A stretch of DNA of 64,000 nucleotides from an uncultured Alphaproteobacteria bacterium (GTDB lineage: Bacteria > Pseudomonadota > Alphaproteobacteria > HIMB59 > GCA-002718135). Positions within the stretch are counted from its first letter, which is position 1. Each line of letters begins with the position of its first letter. A model generated the notes under the pieces. The model ran no database searches. It was not told where the DNA came from and worked only from the letters and a program-made list of their open reading frames with translations. Positions 17,611-26,408 of the stretch are shown here, piece by piece. Made by a program: the position numbers and the translations under genes. The stretch lies in contig CACGZD010000004.1 in NCBI GenBank assembly GCA_902577425.1, forward strand, positions 31,380 to 95,379, written 5' to 3'.

Positions 17611-18985
17611 GATACCACTTATATTCGATATCAGAAATTTCAGAACGAAAAGATTCTATTTCCTTTCTTTTTAAATCAGCATACATTGTTACATATTCTT
17701 TTGAATAATAATCAATACAAAATTTTGAGTCTTCAAATAATTCAATAGCTTTTTCAATTGATTTGGGCATTTTAGGATCAGGATCAGTACAAGCGTTATC
17801 AATTCTAAATTTTGTAGGAGATATTTTATTTATAAGACCATAATGAATTCCAGATAAAATAGCTGAAAGAACTAAATAAGAATTAGCTTCGGCTCCAGCT
17901 ACCCTATGTTCAATTCTTTTAGATTTTTCATCACTTCTTGGAATTCTAAAAGCTACTGATCTATTGTTAGGACCCCATGAACTATTTACAGGCACAAATT
18001 GATCAGGCTCAAAACGTCTATAAGAATTTACATTAGAAGCAAAAATTAAAAAATTATCATATAATGTTTTTTGTAAACCACCAATTGCATAATGTAATTG
18101 TTCACTTCCCTCTTCTTTAGTTCCAGAAAAAATATTTTTATTTTTTTCATCAAACAAACTTATATGAACATGCATACCACTACCTGTCTGCTCAACAAAT
18201 GGTTTAGAAATAAAACTTGCCTCATAATCATGTTTAATTGCAGTTTCTTTTATAACTCTTCTGAGTAAAGCAGAATCATCTGCGGCTTTAAGAATATCAC
18301 TGGTATGATTTAAATTTATTTCAAATTGTCCTGGAGCAAATTCTGATGAGGCAGTTGATGCAGGAATATTTTGTATTTTACAAAATTCATTAACATCTTC
18401 TAAAAAATCATAAAATTCATCTAATTCTCGCATTCCATAAACTTGAGTTCCTTCACTTTGTTTATTAGTTTCATTTGATATTGCTGGTTCTGGTTTTTCA
18501 GAAATATTTTTTCTTTTTTTAAAAAGATAAAATTCTAATTCAAAAGCAACTTTAAATTGTAAATTTAAATCTTCAAATTTATCTAGAACTCTAGATAAAA
18601 CATTTCGCGGATCTATTATAGAACTATAACGTGAGTCATCTTGAATTGTAATTAAAACTTGACCTAAGGCATCTTTATGCCATGGCATTTTTTTTAAAGT
18701 TCCAGCTACAGGAAAATAAGTTGCATCTGGATCTCCATCAGTAAAACCTCTTCCAGCTGCATCAGGGCAATAGCCGGTAACATCTAATAAAAAAGTAGAA
18801 TAACAAAATTGAATTCCTGACTTAAAAAGTTTTTTAGCATCGTTAATAGGTAATCTTTTGCCTCTAATTACACCTGATAAGTCGCTTAAAATAGCATCAA
18901 TATATTTAATTTCAGGATTTTTTTCTCTAAAAGAATTAAATTCTTCGATTGTTGCTAGTAAAACTTCGTTATTTTGAAAAGTCAT
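17600..18985 (-). CDS. Glutamine synthetase-family gamma-glutamyl-amine ligase (PuuA-like), copy 2
   Basis: A 461-residue paralogue of the ligase at 9.6 kb, clearly diverged from it. It has the GVIRGKRLP entry block, the metal-binding AFELEFYLF, SSEFAPGQFEINL, the ATP-binding SGMHVHISLF and NSYRRFEPDQFVP. It is PuuA/GlnT-like rather than a true GlnA. Its promoter carries the BetI-like palindrome, unlike copy 1, so the two copies are probably used for different amines. The ATG at 18985 lies 5 nt from a TATAAA box with no Shine-Dalgarno sequence, suggesting a leaderless transcript. Confidence 0.82.
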   Translation of the reverse strand: MTFQNNEVLLATIEEFNSFREKNPEIKYIDAILSDLSGVIRGKRLPINDAKKLFKSGIQFCYSTFLLDVTGYCPDAAGRGFTDGDPDATYFPVAGTLKKMPWHKDALGQVLITIQDDSRYSSIIDPRNVLSRVLDKFEDLNLQFKVAFELEFYLFKKRKNISEKPEPAISNETNKQSEGTQVYGMRELDEFYDFLEDVNEFCKIQNIPASTASSEFAPGQFEINLNHTSDILKAADDSALLRRVIKETAIKHDYEASFISKPFVEQTGSGMHVHISLFDEKNKNIFSGTKEEGSEQLHYAIGGLQKTLYDNFLIFASNVNSYRRFEPDQFVPVNSSWGPNNRSVAFRIPRSDEKSKRIEHRVAGAEANSYLVLSAILSGIHYGLINKISPTKFRIDNACTDPDPKMPKSIEKAIELFEDSKFCIDYYSKEYVTMYADLKRKEIESFRSEISDIEYKWYLNL

Positions 18986-18990
18986 ATATT

Positions 18991-19036
18991 TTTATATGAA
19001 AAAATTAATTGAATGTCTATTTAATTAAACTAAAGT
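18991..19036. promoter_or_regulatory. Divergent promoter region with BetI-like operator (site 2)
   Basis: The palindrome TTGAATG-TC-TATTTAA spans 19009-19024, with outer symmetry continuing through ATTAA/TTAAT. For the ligase gene on the minus strand, TAGACA (19019-19014), 17 bp and TATAAA (18996-18991) make a near-consensus promoter whose -35 lies inside the palindrome; the ATG follows 5 nt later. For the amidase gene on the plus strand, TTGAAT (19009-19014), 16 bp and TAAAGT (19031-19036) precede the ATG by 7 nt. One half-site base departs from the consensus, so affinity may be lower than at sites 1 and 3. Confidence 0.6.
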
Positions 19037-19043
19037 AATATCT

Positions 19044-20519
19044 ATGGAGCTACATTATATATCTGCTGTTGAAGCTATAAAAAAATTCAAAGATAAATCA
19101 TTATCTCCAGTAGAGCTTATAAATTCTATAATTGAAAGATCAGAAAAGATAAATCCTAAAATAAATGCTCATAACTTTACTTTTTATGAAAAAGCAATTG
19201 AATGTGCAAAAAAATCAGAACAAAAATATTTAACAAATTCCTCAACTCTGCCCTTAGAAGGAATACCTGTTGCTATTAAAGATGAGGAGGATATCGAAGG
19301 CCAACCAAATACTAATGGATCGTTGATATTAAAGGATCACATAGCTAATCGAACTATGATTGATGTTGAAAGAATTGTTAATTCAGGAGCAGTTATTCAT
19401 TGCAGAACAACTACCCCAGAATTTTCTACTACTTCTTTCACTCATTCAAAATTATGGGGGGTTACGAGAAATCCATGGAATTTGGATTATACACCTGGAG
19501 GTTCTTCAGGAGGGTCAGGTGCATCTTTAGCTGCAGGATGTTCAACTCTAGCAACTGGTTCTGATATTGGAGGCTCAATAAGAATACCGGCTTCTGCTTG
19601 TGGTTTGGTTGGATTCAAGCCTCCTCATGGTCGAAATCCTCAAGAAGCTCCTTTTAATCATGATCAATATTGTGTGGTTGGCCCAATGGCAAGAACAGTT
19701 AAAGATTGTGCTCTAATGCAAAATGTAATGTCAGGACCGCACCCCAAAGACATTACTAGCTTAAAACCTAAATTAAATATCCCTGATGAATTTGAAAATA
19801 TTAAAAATTGGAAAATAGCTTATTCAATGGATCTTGGTTTTTTTGAAATTGATAAAGATGTAGAAAAAAATACACTCGACATAATTAATAAATTAAAAGA
19901 ATTAGGCGCACAAGTTGAAGAAGTTAAAATAAACTGGAATAAAAAAGAGCTTGAAGATACTTGTTATAATTACTATGCCCACCTTTTTGCCAATTTTGTT
20001 GCAGAATTAATCCCTCAATATGAAGAAGAACTGACAGATTACGCTAGAGATGTTGGTTCAACAGCTAGAATAATTAATAAAGCATTAATGGAAAGAAAAA
20101 AAATTAATCATCCTACTATGGGAGTTGATTTAGGTATGACATTATATGAATGCAATAAAGTAGCTGGTAAAATGTATGAAGAGTTTGGTCCTATAATACA
20201 CAAATATGATGCATTTGTTTGTCCTACCCTATCTATCCCTGCCGTTAAGGCAGATATAAATCTGTTTAAGGATAAAATATTAATTAATGGAAAAAAAATA
20301 AATTCACCAGATCTTGGATGGACTTTGTGTTATCCTTTTAATATACTCTGTCGATTACCAGTATTGTCAATCCCTTCAGGTATAGCTAGGAATGGTGTTC
20401 CTACTGGAATACAAATAGTTGGAAAACCCTATGATGATATACCTGTTTTCCAAGCAGGATATCAATTAGAGCAGATAGATCCATGGTTTCTAAATAATAA
20501 ATTAAAACCTAATTTATAA
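19044..20519 (+). CDS. Amidase signature-family hydrolase
   Basis: A 491-residue amidase with the complete Ser-cisSer-Lys triad: K79 in VAIKDE, S154 in PGGSSGGSG and S178 in GSDIGGSIRIP. The 24-residue spacing between the two serines is canonical. Substrates in this family range from acetamide and formamide derivatives to GatA-type glutamyl-tRNA; there is no GatB/C context here. Because it shares a BetI-like operator with the PuuA-like ligase copy 2, it may hydrolyse a gamma-glutamyl or N-acyl amide made in the same pathway, perhaps replacing PuuD, but this is inference. Confidence 0.85.
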   Translation: MELHYISAVEAIKKFKDKSLSPVELINSIIERSEKINPKINAHNFTFYEKAIECAKKSEQKYLTNSSTLPLEGIPVAIKDEEDIEGQPNTNGSLILKDHIANRTMIDVERIVNSGAVIHCRTTTPEFSTTSFTHSKLWGVTRNPWNLDYTPGGSSGGSGASLAAGCSTLATGSDIGGSIRIPASACGLVGFKPPHGRNPQEAPFNHDQYCVVGPMARTVKDCALMQNVMSGPHPKDITSLKPKLNIPDEFENIKNWKIAYSMDLGFFEIDKDVEKNTLDIINKLKELGAQVEEVKINWNKKELEDTCYNYYAHLFANFVAELIPQYEEELTDYARDVGSTARIINKALMERKKINHPTMGVDLGMTLYECNKVAGKMYEEFGPIIHKYDAFVCPTLSIPAVKADINLFKDKILINGKKINSPDLGWTLCYPFNILCRLPVLSIPSGIARNGVPTGIQIVGKPYDDIPVFQAGYQLEQIDPWFLNNKLKPNL

Positions 20520-20567
20520 AATTTGTTATTTTTTATTGAAATTTTCTCAAATTATTGTTCATATAGA

Positions 20568-20599
20568 AATTAATTAATTAATTTTTTATTGGGGGTAAA
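20568..20599 (+). promoter_or_regulatory. Leader of the PotD-like gene: (AATT)x4, T-run and G-rich ribosome site
   Basis: The 5' leader has four tandem AATT units (20568-20583), a T-rich run, then GGGGGT about 4 nt before the ATG at 20600. The same 16-bp (AATT)x4 block followed by T residues and a strong ribosome site precedes the other periplasmic binding protein gene of the window, the ProX-like gene at 55.5 kb. The shared layout in two probably very highly expressed genes suggests an unstructured, translation-enhancing leader. Confidence 0.4.
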
Positions 20600-21688
20600 A
20601 TGCCTAAATACTATGAAACTAAAAATTTTTTAGTAAAAACTTTAGGGGTGGCAATATTGACGGTTTTTGTAACCGGATTATTTACCACATCAAAGGTTTT
20701 TGCTGATGAACCTGGAAGTGTTTTTCTATGGGGTGGTTATGATGATGATGGATTATTTGGATCGTATGTAGAAGAACATGGGTCACCTGAATATTCAACA
20801 TTTGGTGATGCCGAAGAAGGGTTACAAAAATTAAAAGCTGGCTTTGAAGTTGATTTAGCTTGGCCATGCCAAGGTGAAATAGCTCGATGGGTCAGAGCTG
20901 GAGTACTTCAACCATTGGACACTTCTCGTATAGATCACTGGGATGATATGTTCCCTGAAGTCAGAGACCTACCAAGCGGTATTGTTGATGGTCAGAACTA
21001 TTTTGCACCTATCGATTGGGGTGATACAACTTTATTTTACATGGCTGATCGTGTTCCATGGATGAATGCAGATAACGAAAGTTTTGATCTAATGGAAGAT
21101 CCAAGAGTAAAAGGTAAAGTTGGTATACTAGACTCAGCTGCTGACTCATTATTTTTAATGATGCATCATCTTGGAATTGATATCAGAGAAAAAGATCAAT
21201 TAACCAAAGCTGCTATTGATAAAGGTATCAATAAGTTTCGTGAAATGAGAGATAACGGACAAATACGTGCATTCTTTGGAGACACTTCTTCAATGGTAGA
21301 AGCGTTAGGTAACGAAGAAATAGATGTAGCTCTTGGATGGAACGAAATTGCATGGAATGCTGGAGCGAAAATGATGCAACCTGCTAATGGAACAATGACT
21401 TGGGCTTGTGGACTTGCAATTGTTAAAGGTGCAGACCTTGATAAAGCATATGCAATGATTAACGGAGCTACTAGTCCTGAAACTTCAGCTTACTTACTTA
21501 GTGAGTGGGGTTATGGTCATTCAAACAAGAAAGGTTTTAGCACCATTACTGCTGATGAATTAGCTGAGCGTGGAGTAGCCTCTAATCCTGCAGAACACCT
21601 TTCAAATGGAATGTTCTCTGTGATGCCTTCAGATGAAGTAACTGATTACATGGAAGCTCAATGGGCTGAAATGGTTGCTGGCGGTTAA
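20600..21688 (+). CDS. potD: ABC transporter periplasmic binding protein, PotD/PotF family
   Basis: A 362-residue extracytoplasmic binding protein. A signal peptide (positive N-terminus, hydrophobic 14-30) ends at VFA/DEP near residue 35. The mature part has the PotD-like fold pattern VFLWGGYDDD, DLAWPCQGEIARWVRAGVLQPLD and APIDWGDTT. The matching ATPase and permeases are encoded convergently on the other strand and share a terminator. In Escherichia coli this family binds spermidine or putrescine; the acidic ligand residues are not easily mapped here, and the linkage to a BetI-like repressor leaves room for another cationic amine. Confidence 0.86.
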   Translation: MPKYYETKNFLVKTLGVAILTVFVTGLFTTSKVFADEPGSVFLWGGYDDDGLFGSYVEEHGSPEYSTFGDAEEGLQKLKAGFEVDLAWPCQGEIARWVRAGVLQPLDTSRIDHWDDMFPEVRDLPSGIVDGQNYFAPIDWGDTTLFYMADRVPWMNADNESFDLMEDPRVKGKVGILDSAADSLFLMMHHLGIDIREKDQLTKAAIDKGINKFREMRDNGQIRAFFGDTSSMVEALGNEEIDVALGWNEIAWNAGAKMMQPANGTMTWACGLAIVKGADLDKAYAMINGATSPETSAYLLSEWGYGHSNKKGFSTITADELAERGVASNPAEHLSNGMFSVMPSDEVTDYMEAQWAEMVAGG

Positions 21689-21708
21689 TCAAAAATTAGT
21701 TCAATATC

Positions 21709-21744
21709 AAAATAGCCTGTTCTCTTTTTGAGGCAGGCTATTTT
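21709..21744. terminator. Shared bidirectional terminator between potD and potA
   Basis: An 11-bp stem AAAATAGCCTG (21709-21719) pairs with CAGGCTATTTT (21734-21744) around a 14-nt loop, followed by T residues on both strands. It ends the binding-protein gene (plus strand) and overlaps the stop codon and last codons of potA (minus strand), so it serves both convergent transcripts. Confidence 0.85.
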
Positions 21745-22820
21745 TTATTCAACAAACAAATATCCTCTAAACTAATACTTATAAAGCATTCATTATTTTC
21801 AAAAGATTGATTGTCAAAATGTTGCGAAGAAACAGTGATTATTTTATTTATTCCTTTCGCTTCAACGTAAAATCTAGTCATTTCTCCTAAATAAGAAGTC
21901 TGACTAATCTTAGCATCAAGACAGATATCCCAGTCAGATTTCACTTTAGAAATCATCATTGATTCTGGACGAACACTGCAAACAACATCAGAAGAATTTG
22001 TTGCTATATTTAAATTATTTTTAATTTTAAACTCTCCCAATTTTTCAATCGAAACATTGATAAACTCTCCATCACTTGATTTAGTTTCAGCTTTAAGGAA
22101 ATTTGTTTCACCAATAAAGTCACTTACAAATATATTTTTTGGATTCTTATAAAGTTCATTTGGTGCTGATAATTGCTGAATTTTTCCATTGTTCATAACT
22201 GCAACTCTGTCTGACATACTTATAGCTTCTTGTTGATCGTGAGTGACGAATACAAAAGTAATTCCAATATTTTTTTGAAGAGTTCTTAATTCTAATTGCA
22301 TTTCATCTCTTAGTTTTTTATCTAAAGCTCCTAGAGGTTCATCTAATAATAAAACTTTTGGTTGCCTTACTAATGCTCTTGCAAGAGCGACACGTTGTCT
22401 TTGACCACCAGATAATTGATTGCTAAATCTTTCTTCATATCCCTCAAGCTTAACTAATGAAAGAACTTCTTTAACGCGTTTACCTATTTCATCATTGCTT
22501 AAGCCAAGTTTTCTTAGTCCAAATTGAATATTTTTTTCTACGTTAAGGTGAGGAAAAATTGCATAGTTTTGAAAAACCATATTTGTAGGTCTTTTGTCTG
22601 GTGGTAATGCAGTAATATCTGTTCCATCAATTAATAGATTTCCAGAAGTAGGATATTCAAATCCTGCCAACAACCTTAACAATGTGGTCTTACCACATCC
22701 AGAAGGTCCTAAAAGAGAAAAAAATTCGCCTTCTTTTATTTCAAATGAAACATCATCAACTGCTTTTACATCTGCAAAGTGTTTTGAAATATTATTGATC
22801 TGTATAAATGAATTGTTCAT
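21738..22820 (-). CDS. potA: Pot-type ABC transporter ATPase
   Basis: A 360-residue ATPase: Walker A GPSGCGKTT (38-46), Q-loop in NMVFQNYAIFP, signature LSGGQRQRVALARAL, Walker B VLLLDEPLGALD and switch His in VTHDQ. The C-terminal ~100 residues are a TOBE-type regulatory domain as in PotA/FbpC/MalK. It is the last gene of the betI-like / acyl-CoA dehydrogenase / potB / potC / potA set, 6 bp after potC. The import of polyamines or a related cationic amine is inferred from the family. Confidence 0.92.
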   Translation of the reverse strand: MNNSFIQINNISKHFADVKAVDDVSFEIKEGEFFSLLGPSGCGKTTLLRLLAGFEYPTSGNLLIDGTDITALPPDKRPTNMVFQNYAIFPHLNVEKNIQFGLRKLGLSNDEIGKRVKEVLSLVKLEGYEERFSNQLSGGQRQRVALARALVRQPKVLLLDEPLGALDKKLRDEMQLELRTLQKNIGITFVFVTHDQQEAISMSDRVAVMNNGKIQQLSAPNELYKNPKNIFVSDFIGETNFLKAETKSSDGEFINVSIEKLGEFKIKNNLNIATNSSDVVCSVRPESMMISKVKSDWDICLDAKISQTSYLGEMTRFYVEAKGINKIITVSSQHFDNQSFENNECFISISLEDICLLNKK

Positions 22821-22826
22821 AATTTA

Positions 22827-23636
22827 TTATAATTTCATAGCTATATCTTTCTTTAGTTTACCTTGTCCAACATTTCTTAACCAGAATGCTAACAAAACAA
22901 TAAAAGTAGTAAAAACAATTATTACTGCTCCCAAAGCCAGTACGTGAGGTAACTTTTGCACAAATCTCATTTGACCCCACATATACATTGGAAGTGTTGC
23001 ATCACTTCCAGTTAAAAAGAATGCCAGAATAAATTCATCAAAAGAAATTATGAAACTGAGAAGAAGAGCTGCAACTATTCCAGGCAAATACAATGGAAAT
23101 GAAACTCTAAAAAATGTCCCCCATGCATTTTCCCCTAAATCTCTAGAGGCCTCTTCAAGTGAAAAATCAAAACCTTCGATACGAGCTATAAGTATTAACA
23201 TTGCAAAAGGTGTACAAAATAAAGTGTGACCAATTGTGACTGGAACGAGACCTAATTTAAATCCAAGATTAACCCAAATTATAAGTATAGCTACAGCCAA
23301 AATAATTTCAGGTATCAAAAATGGCATCATTATACCTCCATAAGAGATCTTTTCCCCTCTAAATTTATATCGAGCAAATGCCTTTGCAGCAAAAAGTGCA
23401 ATGATTGTGCTAATGACACTCGCAACTACTCCTACTTTTATACTCGCCCATAGAGCCTTATGTAGATTTCTTTTTGACCACATCTCTTCGTAGTGTTCCG
23501 TTGTAAATCCAGCGAGAGGGAATGACATATAATTTGCGTCGTTAAAACTAAATATAGGCAAGAATAAAACTGGCACATACAGAAACCCAAAATATAAAAG
23601 AGTATAAATCAGTAATGTATTATTTTTTTCGTTCAT
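22827..23636 (-). CDS. potC: Pot-type ABC transporter permease, PotC-like
   Basis: A 269-residue inner-membrane protein with about six helices and the EAA motif EEASRDLGENAWGTFFRVSFPLYLPG that docks the ATPase. The order (potB-like upstream, ATPase downstream) and length fit PotC/PotI. It is 2 bp from the preceding permease gene, so translation is probably coupled. The product forms the membrane channel together with the PotB-like subunit. Confidence 0.92.
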   Translation of the reverse strand: MNEKNNTLLIYTLLYFGFLYVPVLFLPIFSFNDANYMSFPLAGFTTEHYEEMWSKRNLHKALWASIKVGVVASVISTIIALFAAKAFARYKFRGEKISYGGIMMPFLIPEIILAVAILIIWVNLGFKLGLVPVTIGHTLFCTPFAMLILIARIEGFDFSLEEASRDLGENAWGTFFRVSFPLYLPGIVAALLLSFIISFDEFILAFFLTGSDATLPMYMWGQMRFVQKLPHVLALGAVIIVFTTFIVLLAFWLRNVGQGKLKKDIAMKL

Positions 23637-23638
23637 TT

Positions 23639-24523
23639 TTAAGTTAACCTTTGTGTTAGTTTTTTTGTTACATTCGAAACAATTATAGTTATGAGCACAA
23701 CAGTTGTTAACATAATTGTAGCTGAAGCTGCTCCAAGAGGAATATTATTTATTTTTCCAAAATAAGCCTGAATCATATTTGAAAGCATACGACCATCAGT
23801 TCCTCCAAGTAAAGCTGGAGTTACATAATCACCTACTGTTGGAATAAATATGATTAATATTGCACCTATTACACCAGGTAACGATAATGGAAATGTAATT
23901 TTCCAAAATACTTCAAATCGAGAGAGCCCAAGATCTCTTCCAGCTTCAATAAAAGAAAAATCAATTTTTTCTAACGAAACATATAAAGGTAGTAACGCAA
24001 ACGCTGCCCATGCATGAGTTAAAGTAATAACTACTGCGGTCTCTGAATACATTAAGAATGTAAGAGGTTCGCTAAGAATTCCAGCATTAATCAATGAAGA
24101 GTTTATCACTCCTTTTGTTCCAAGGATAATTTTCCAAGAGAATACTCTTAATAAATAAGAAGTCCAAAAAGGTAAAGTAAGTAAAACAAGCCACAGCATT
24201 TTGTTTTTTTTGACATAAAAAGCGATGTAATAGCAAACTGGGTATGCTGTTATAAGTGTAATTAGTGTTACGAGAAATGATATTTTAATTGATTTTATTA
24301 GAAGTGTGACCAATAATTTTTTTTGAAAGAAATCAATATATCTTTGAAATGTAAAAGTATAATCAATCTCCATCATACTAACTTGAGTAAACATACTAAA
24401 GCTCAGCATTAGGGCCATTGGGACGATCATAGCTAAAATAACTAAAATTAAAGCTGGTGATAATAAAGAATAGGCTTTAACATTATCATGTTTTGCATAA
24501 ATTTTTTTCAAAAAGCCTATCAT
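23639..24523 (-). CDS. potB: Pot-type ABC transporter permease, PotB-like
   Basis: A 294-residue permease with six predicted helices and the EAA loop EAGRDLGLSRFEVFWKITFPLSLPG. The extended N-terminus and the P-T-VGDYVTPALLGG segment before the last helices are typical of PotB/PotH. It begins 22 bp after the acyl-CoA dehydrogenase stop, with AAGGAG in the gap, so it is in one operon with the dehydrogenase and the BetI-like regulator. Confidence 0.92.
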   Translation of the reverse strand: MIGFLKKIYAKHDNVKAYSLLSPALILVILAMIVPMALMLSFSMFTQVSMMEIDYTFTFQRYIDFFQKKLLVTLLIKSIKISFLVTLITLITAYPVCYYIAFYVKKNKMLWLVLLTLPFWTSYLLRVFSWKIILGTKGVINSSLINAGILSEPLTFLMYSETAVVITLTHAWAAFALLPLYVSLEKIDFSFIEAGRDLGLSRFEVFWKITFPLSLPGVIGAILIIFIPTVGDYVTPALLGGTDGRMLSNMIQAYFGKINNIPLGAASATIMLTTVVLITIIVSNVTKKLTQRLT

Positions 24524-24545
24524 ATTTTCTTTTACAACTCCTTAT

Positions 24546-25724
24546 TTATTCAATTAAAGATTTCAAACCTCTTTTATAAAGAGAATTTGCAATTATTATT
24601 CTATGAATTTCACTTGTCCCTTCCCAAATACGATCGACTCGTAGTTCCCTATAGTATCTTTCAGCAACATTTTCCCTCATATATCCTCTTCCACCAAAAA
24701 TTTGTACTGCACGGTCTGCAATTTTGTTAGCCATTTCAGAGGCTAATAATTTTATCATGGAACATTTTCCATGTAAAATTTTAACATCTTGATTTGAATC
24801 ATGAGCTTTGCATATTTCATAGAGCATTAATCTAGTTGAAGCTAATTCATTGACACAATCTGCAAGCATAAATTGTATTGCTTGATAATTTGATATTTTA
24901 TCTCCAAAAGACTCTCTTTCTTTTGCAAAAATTGTTGCTTCATCTATTAATCTCTCTGCTGCCCCACAACATCTTGCTGCTATTCCCAGTCTCTCATGTC
25001 TAAACCAAGAATGAGTATAATCCATACCTATACCTTCATTACCTATTATATTTTTAGAAGGTATAGAAACATTATTAAAACGATAAATACTGTGATGATG
25101 AGCATAAGTATGACTAAATTTAGGAGTATCTATTAATTCAATACCTTCTGTATCTTTATCAATTATAAAAAGTGAGTGTTTGTCTTTATTTTCACCAGAT
25201 TTAATTTTTGCTTGTAAAAAGAAAAAATCTGCAAGATTTGCACTAGTCACATACCATTTTTCACCATTGATTATGTATTGATCTCCCTTTTTTTCAGCAG
25301 TAGTCTCTATAGAGCCATCTACATCAGAGCCTGCACCTTTTTCAGTAATTGCATAACATTCTTTTTTTGTTCCATTTAACAGTGGCTTTAAATAATTTTC
25401 TTTTTGAAAGTCATTGAAATTTTCTTCCATCCAATCTTGTGCTTCTGAAAAACACCAACATAAAGCATTAGTAACACGACCTAATTGTTCCCAAATAATC
25501 ATTTGCTCAAACATATTTAATCCTAACCCACCACTTTCTTTTGATATTCCCATACCAGGAAGTCCCAGAGAAATTGCAATATCTCGATGTTTTTTTTCTA
25601 TATCTTTTGGTAGATCTCCATCATTTTTTTCAGCATGAACTTCCCAAGGTATAAGCTCATCATTAACAAATTTTCTTATTTTTTTTTGCCACTCTAGGGC
25701 CTTTGGAGTCATTCCACTATACAT
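24546..25724 (-). CDS. Acyl-CoA dehydrogenase, in the transporter operon
   Basis: A 392-residue FAD-dependent acyl-CoA dehydrogenase with the usual three domains: helical N-terminus, middle beta domain (ITEKGAGSDVDGS, the flavin/acyl-CoA signature) and helical C-terminus ending IFGGRGYMRE and RIWEGTSEIHR; the Glu of WEGT is where the catalytic base of many members lies. It oxidises some acyl-CoA to a 2-enoyl-CoA. It is placed between the BetI-like repressor gene (2-bp gap) and potB, an unusual position that links an acyl-CoA step directly to the imported substrate. The substrate is unknown; gamma-butyrobetainyl-CoA would fit the context. Confidence 0.85.
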   Translation of the reverse strand: MYSGMTPKALEWQKKIRKFVNDELIPWEVHAEKNDGDLPKDIEKKHRDIAISLGLPGMGISKESGGLGLNMFEQMIIWEQLGRVTNALCWCFSEAQDWMEENFNDFQKENYLKPLLNGTKKECYAITEKGAGSDVDGSIETTAEKKGDQYIINGEKWYVTSANLADFFFLQAKIKSGENKDKHSLFIIDKDTEGIELIDTPKFSHTYAHHHSIYRFNNVSIPSKNIIGNEGIGMDYTHSWFRHERLGIAARCCGAAERLIDEATIFAKERESFGDKISNYQAIQFMLADCVNELASTRLMLYEICKAHDSNQDVKILHGKCSMIKLLASEMANKIADRAVQIFGGRGYMRENVAERYYRELRVDRIWEGTSEIHRIIIANSLYKRGLKSLIE

Positions 25725-25726
25725 AG

Positions 25727-26350
25727 TTATAAAATTCTTTTAAATTGTTTAGGGAAATTTGATTTAATAAACTCAAAACAAATTTTTTTTGATTGTATTC
25801 TATTAAAAGTATCAGGGTCTTCTAATTGATCTAACCATAAACCCATTATTAAAGCTTGAAAACCTCTTGCTATATTTTTTTCAGACAATTTAACTTTTTC
25901 CTTTTTTATTAAATCCAAAAAGATATTTTCAGTAACTGATTGATAATATAAATCACGATCTTTACATATTTGATGATAAGAAGGTTTGTATTTAATTTCA
26001 CTAAAAAAAGTAAACCAAACAGCTATTTTTTCTCTGGTACAGATTTTTTTACTAAAATCATTCTTAATAATTCCTATTATTTTTTTTCTTGGATCACTTC
26101 CAGCTTTAGAAATACTTTTTTGAAATGAGAGAAGATATTCATTCGAAATAAATTTTAAAGTTTCAATTAATAACAGTTCTTTACTTTTGAAATGAAAATT
26201 TACTATACCTTGAGATAAACCTGCCCCTTGAGAGACATCTTGCATTGTTAATTGGTGTATTCCTTTTTTTGATAAATTCTTAATTGTTGAAGATATCAAT
26301 TTTAAATTACTATTTTTCTTATTTTCTAATCTAATATTTCGGTGTCTCAT
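25727..26350 (-). CDS. TetR-family repressor, BetI-like
   Basis: A 207-residue regulator: an N-terminal helix-turn-helix (about 25-60, with QDVSQGAGLSQGIVNFHFKSKELL) and a C-terminal ligand domain that resembles BetI in two blocks, AVWFTFFSE...KPSYHQICKDRDLYY and GFQALIMGLWLDQL. BetI represses choline-to-betaine genes and is released by choline or betaine-like ligands. The gene is divergent from the 26.4-kb operon across a 93-bp gap holding the palindrome, and heads the dehydrogenase/transporter operon, so autoregulation is likely. The exact inducer cannot be read from the sequence, so I do not use the name betI. Confidence 0.82.
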   Translation of the reverse strand: MRHRNIRLENKKNSNLKLISSTIKNLSKKGIHQLTMQDVSQGAGLSQGIVNFHFKSKELLLIETLKFISNEYLLSFQKSISKAGSDPRKKIIGIIKNDFSKKICTREKIAVWFTFFSEIKYKPSYHQICKDRDLYYQSVTENIFLDLIKKEKVKLSEKNIARGFQALIMGLWLDQLEDPDTFNRIQSKKICFEFIKSNFPKQFKRIL

Positions 26351-26408
26351 AAAATTATAAAAACATTAATAGTTTTTCATAAAAAGCTTGATTTTACAAG
26401 AAATTTGG

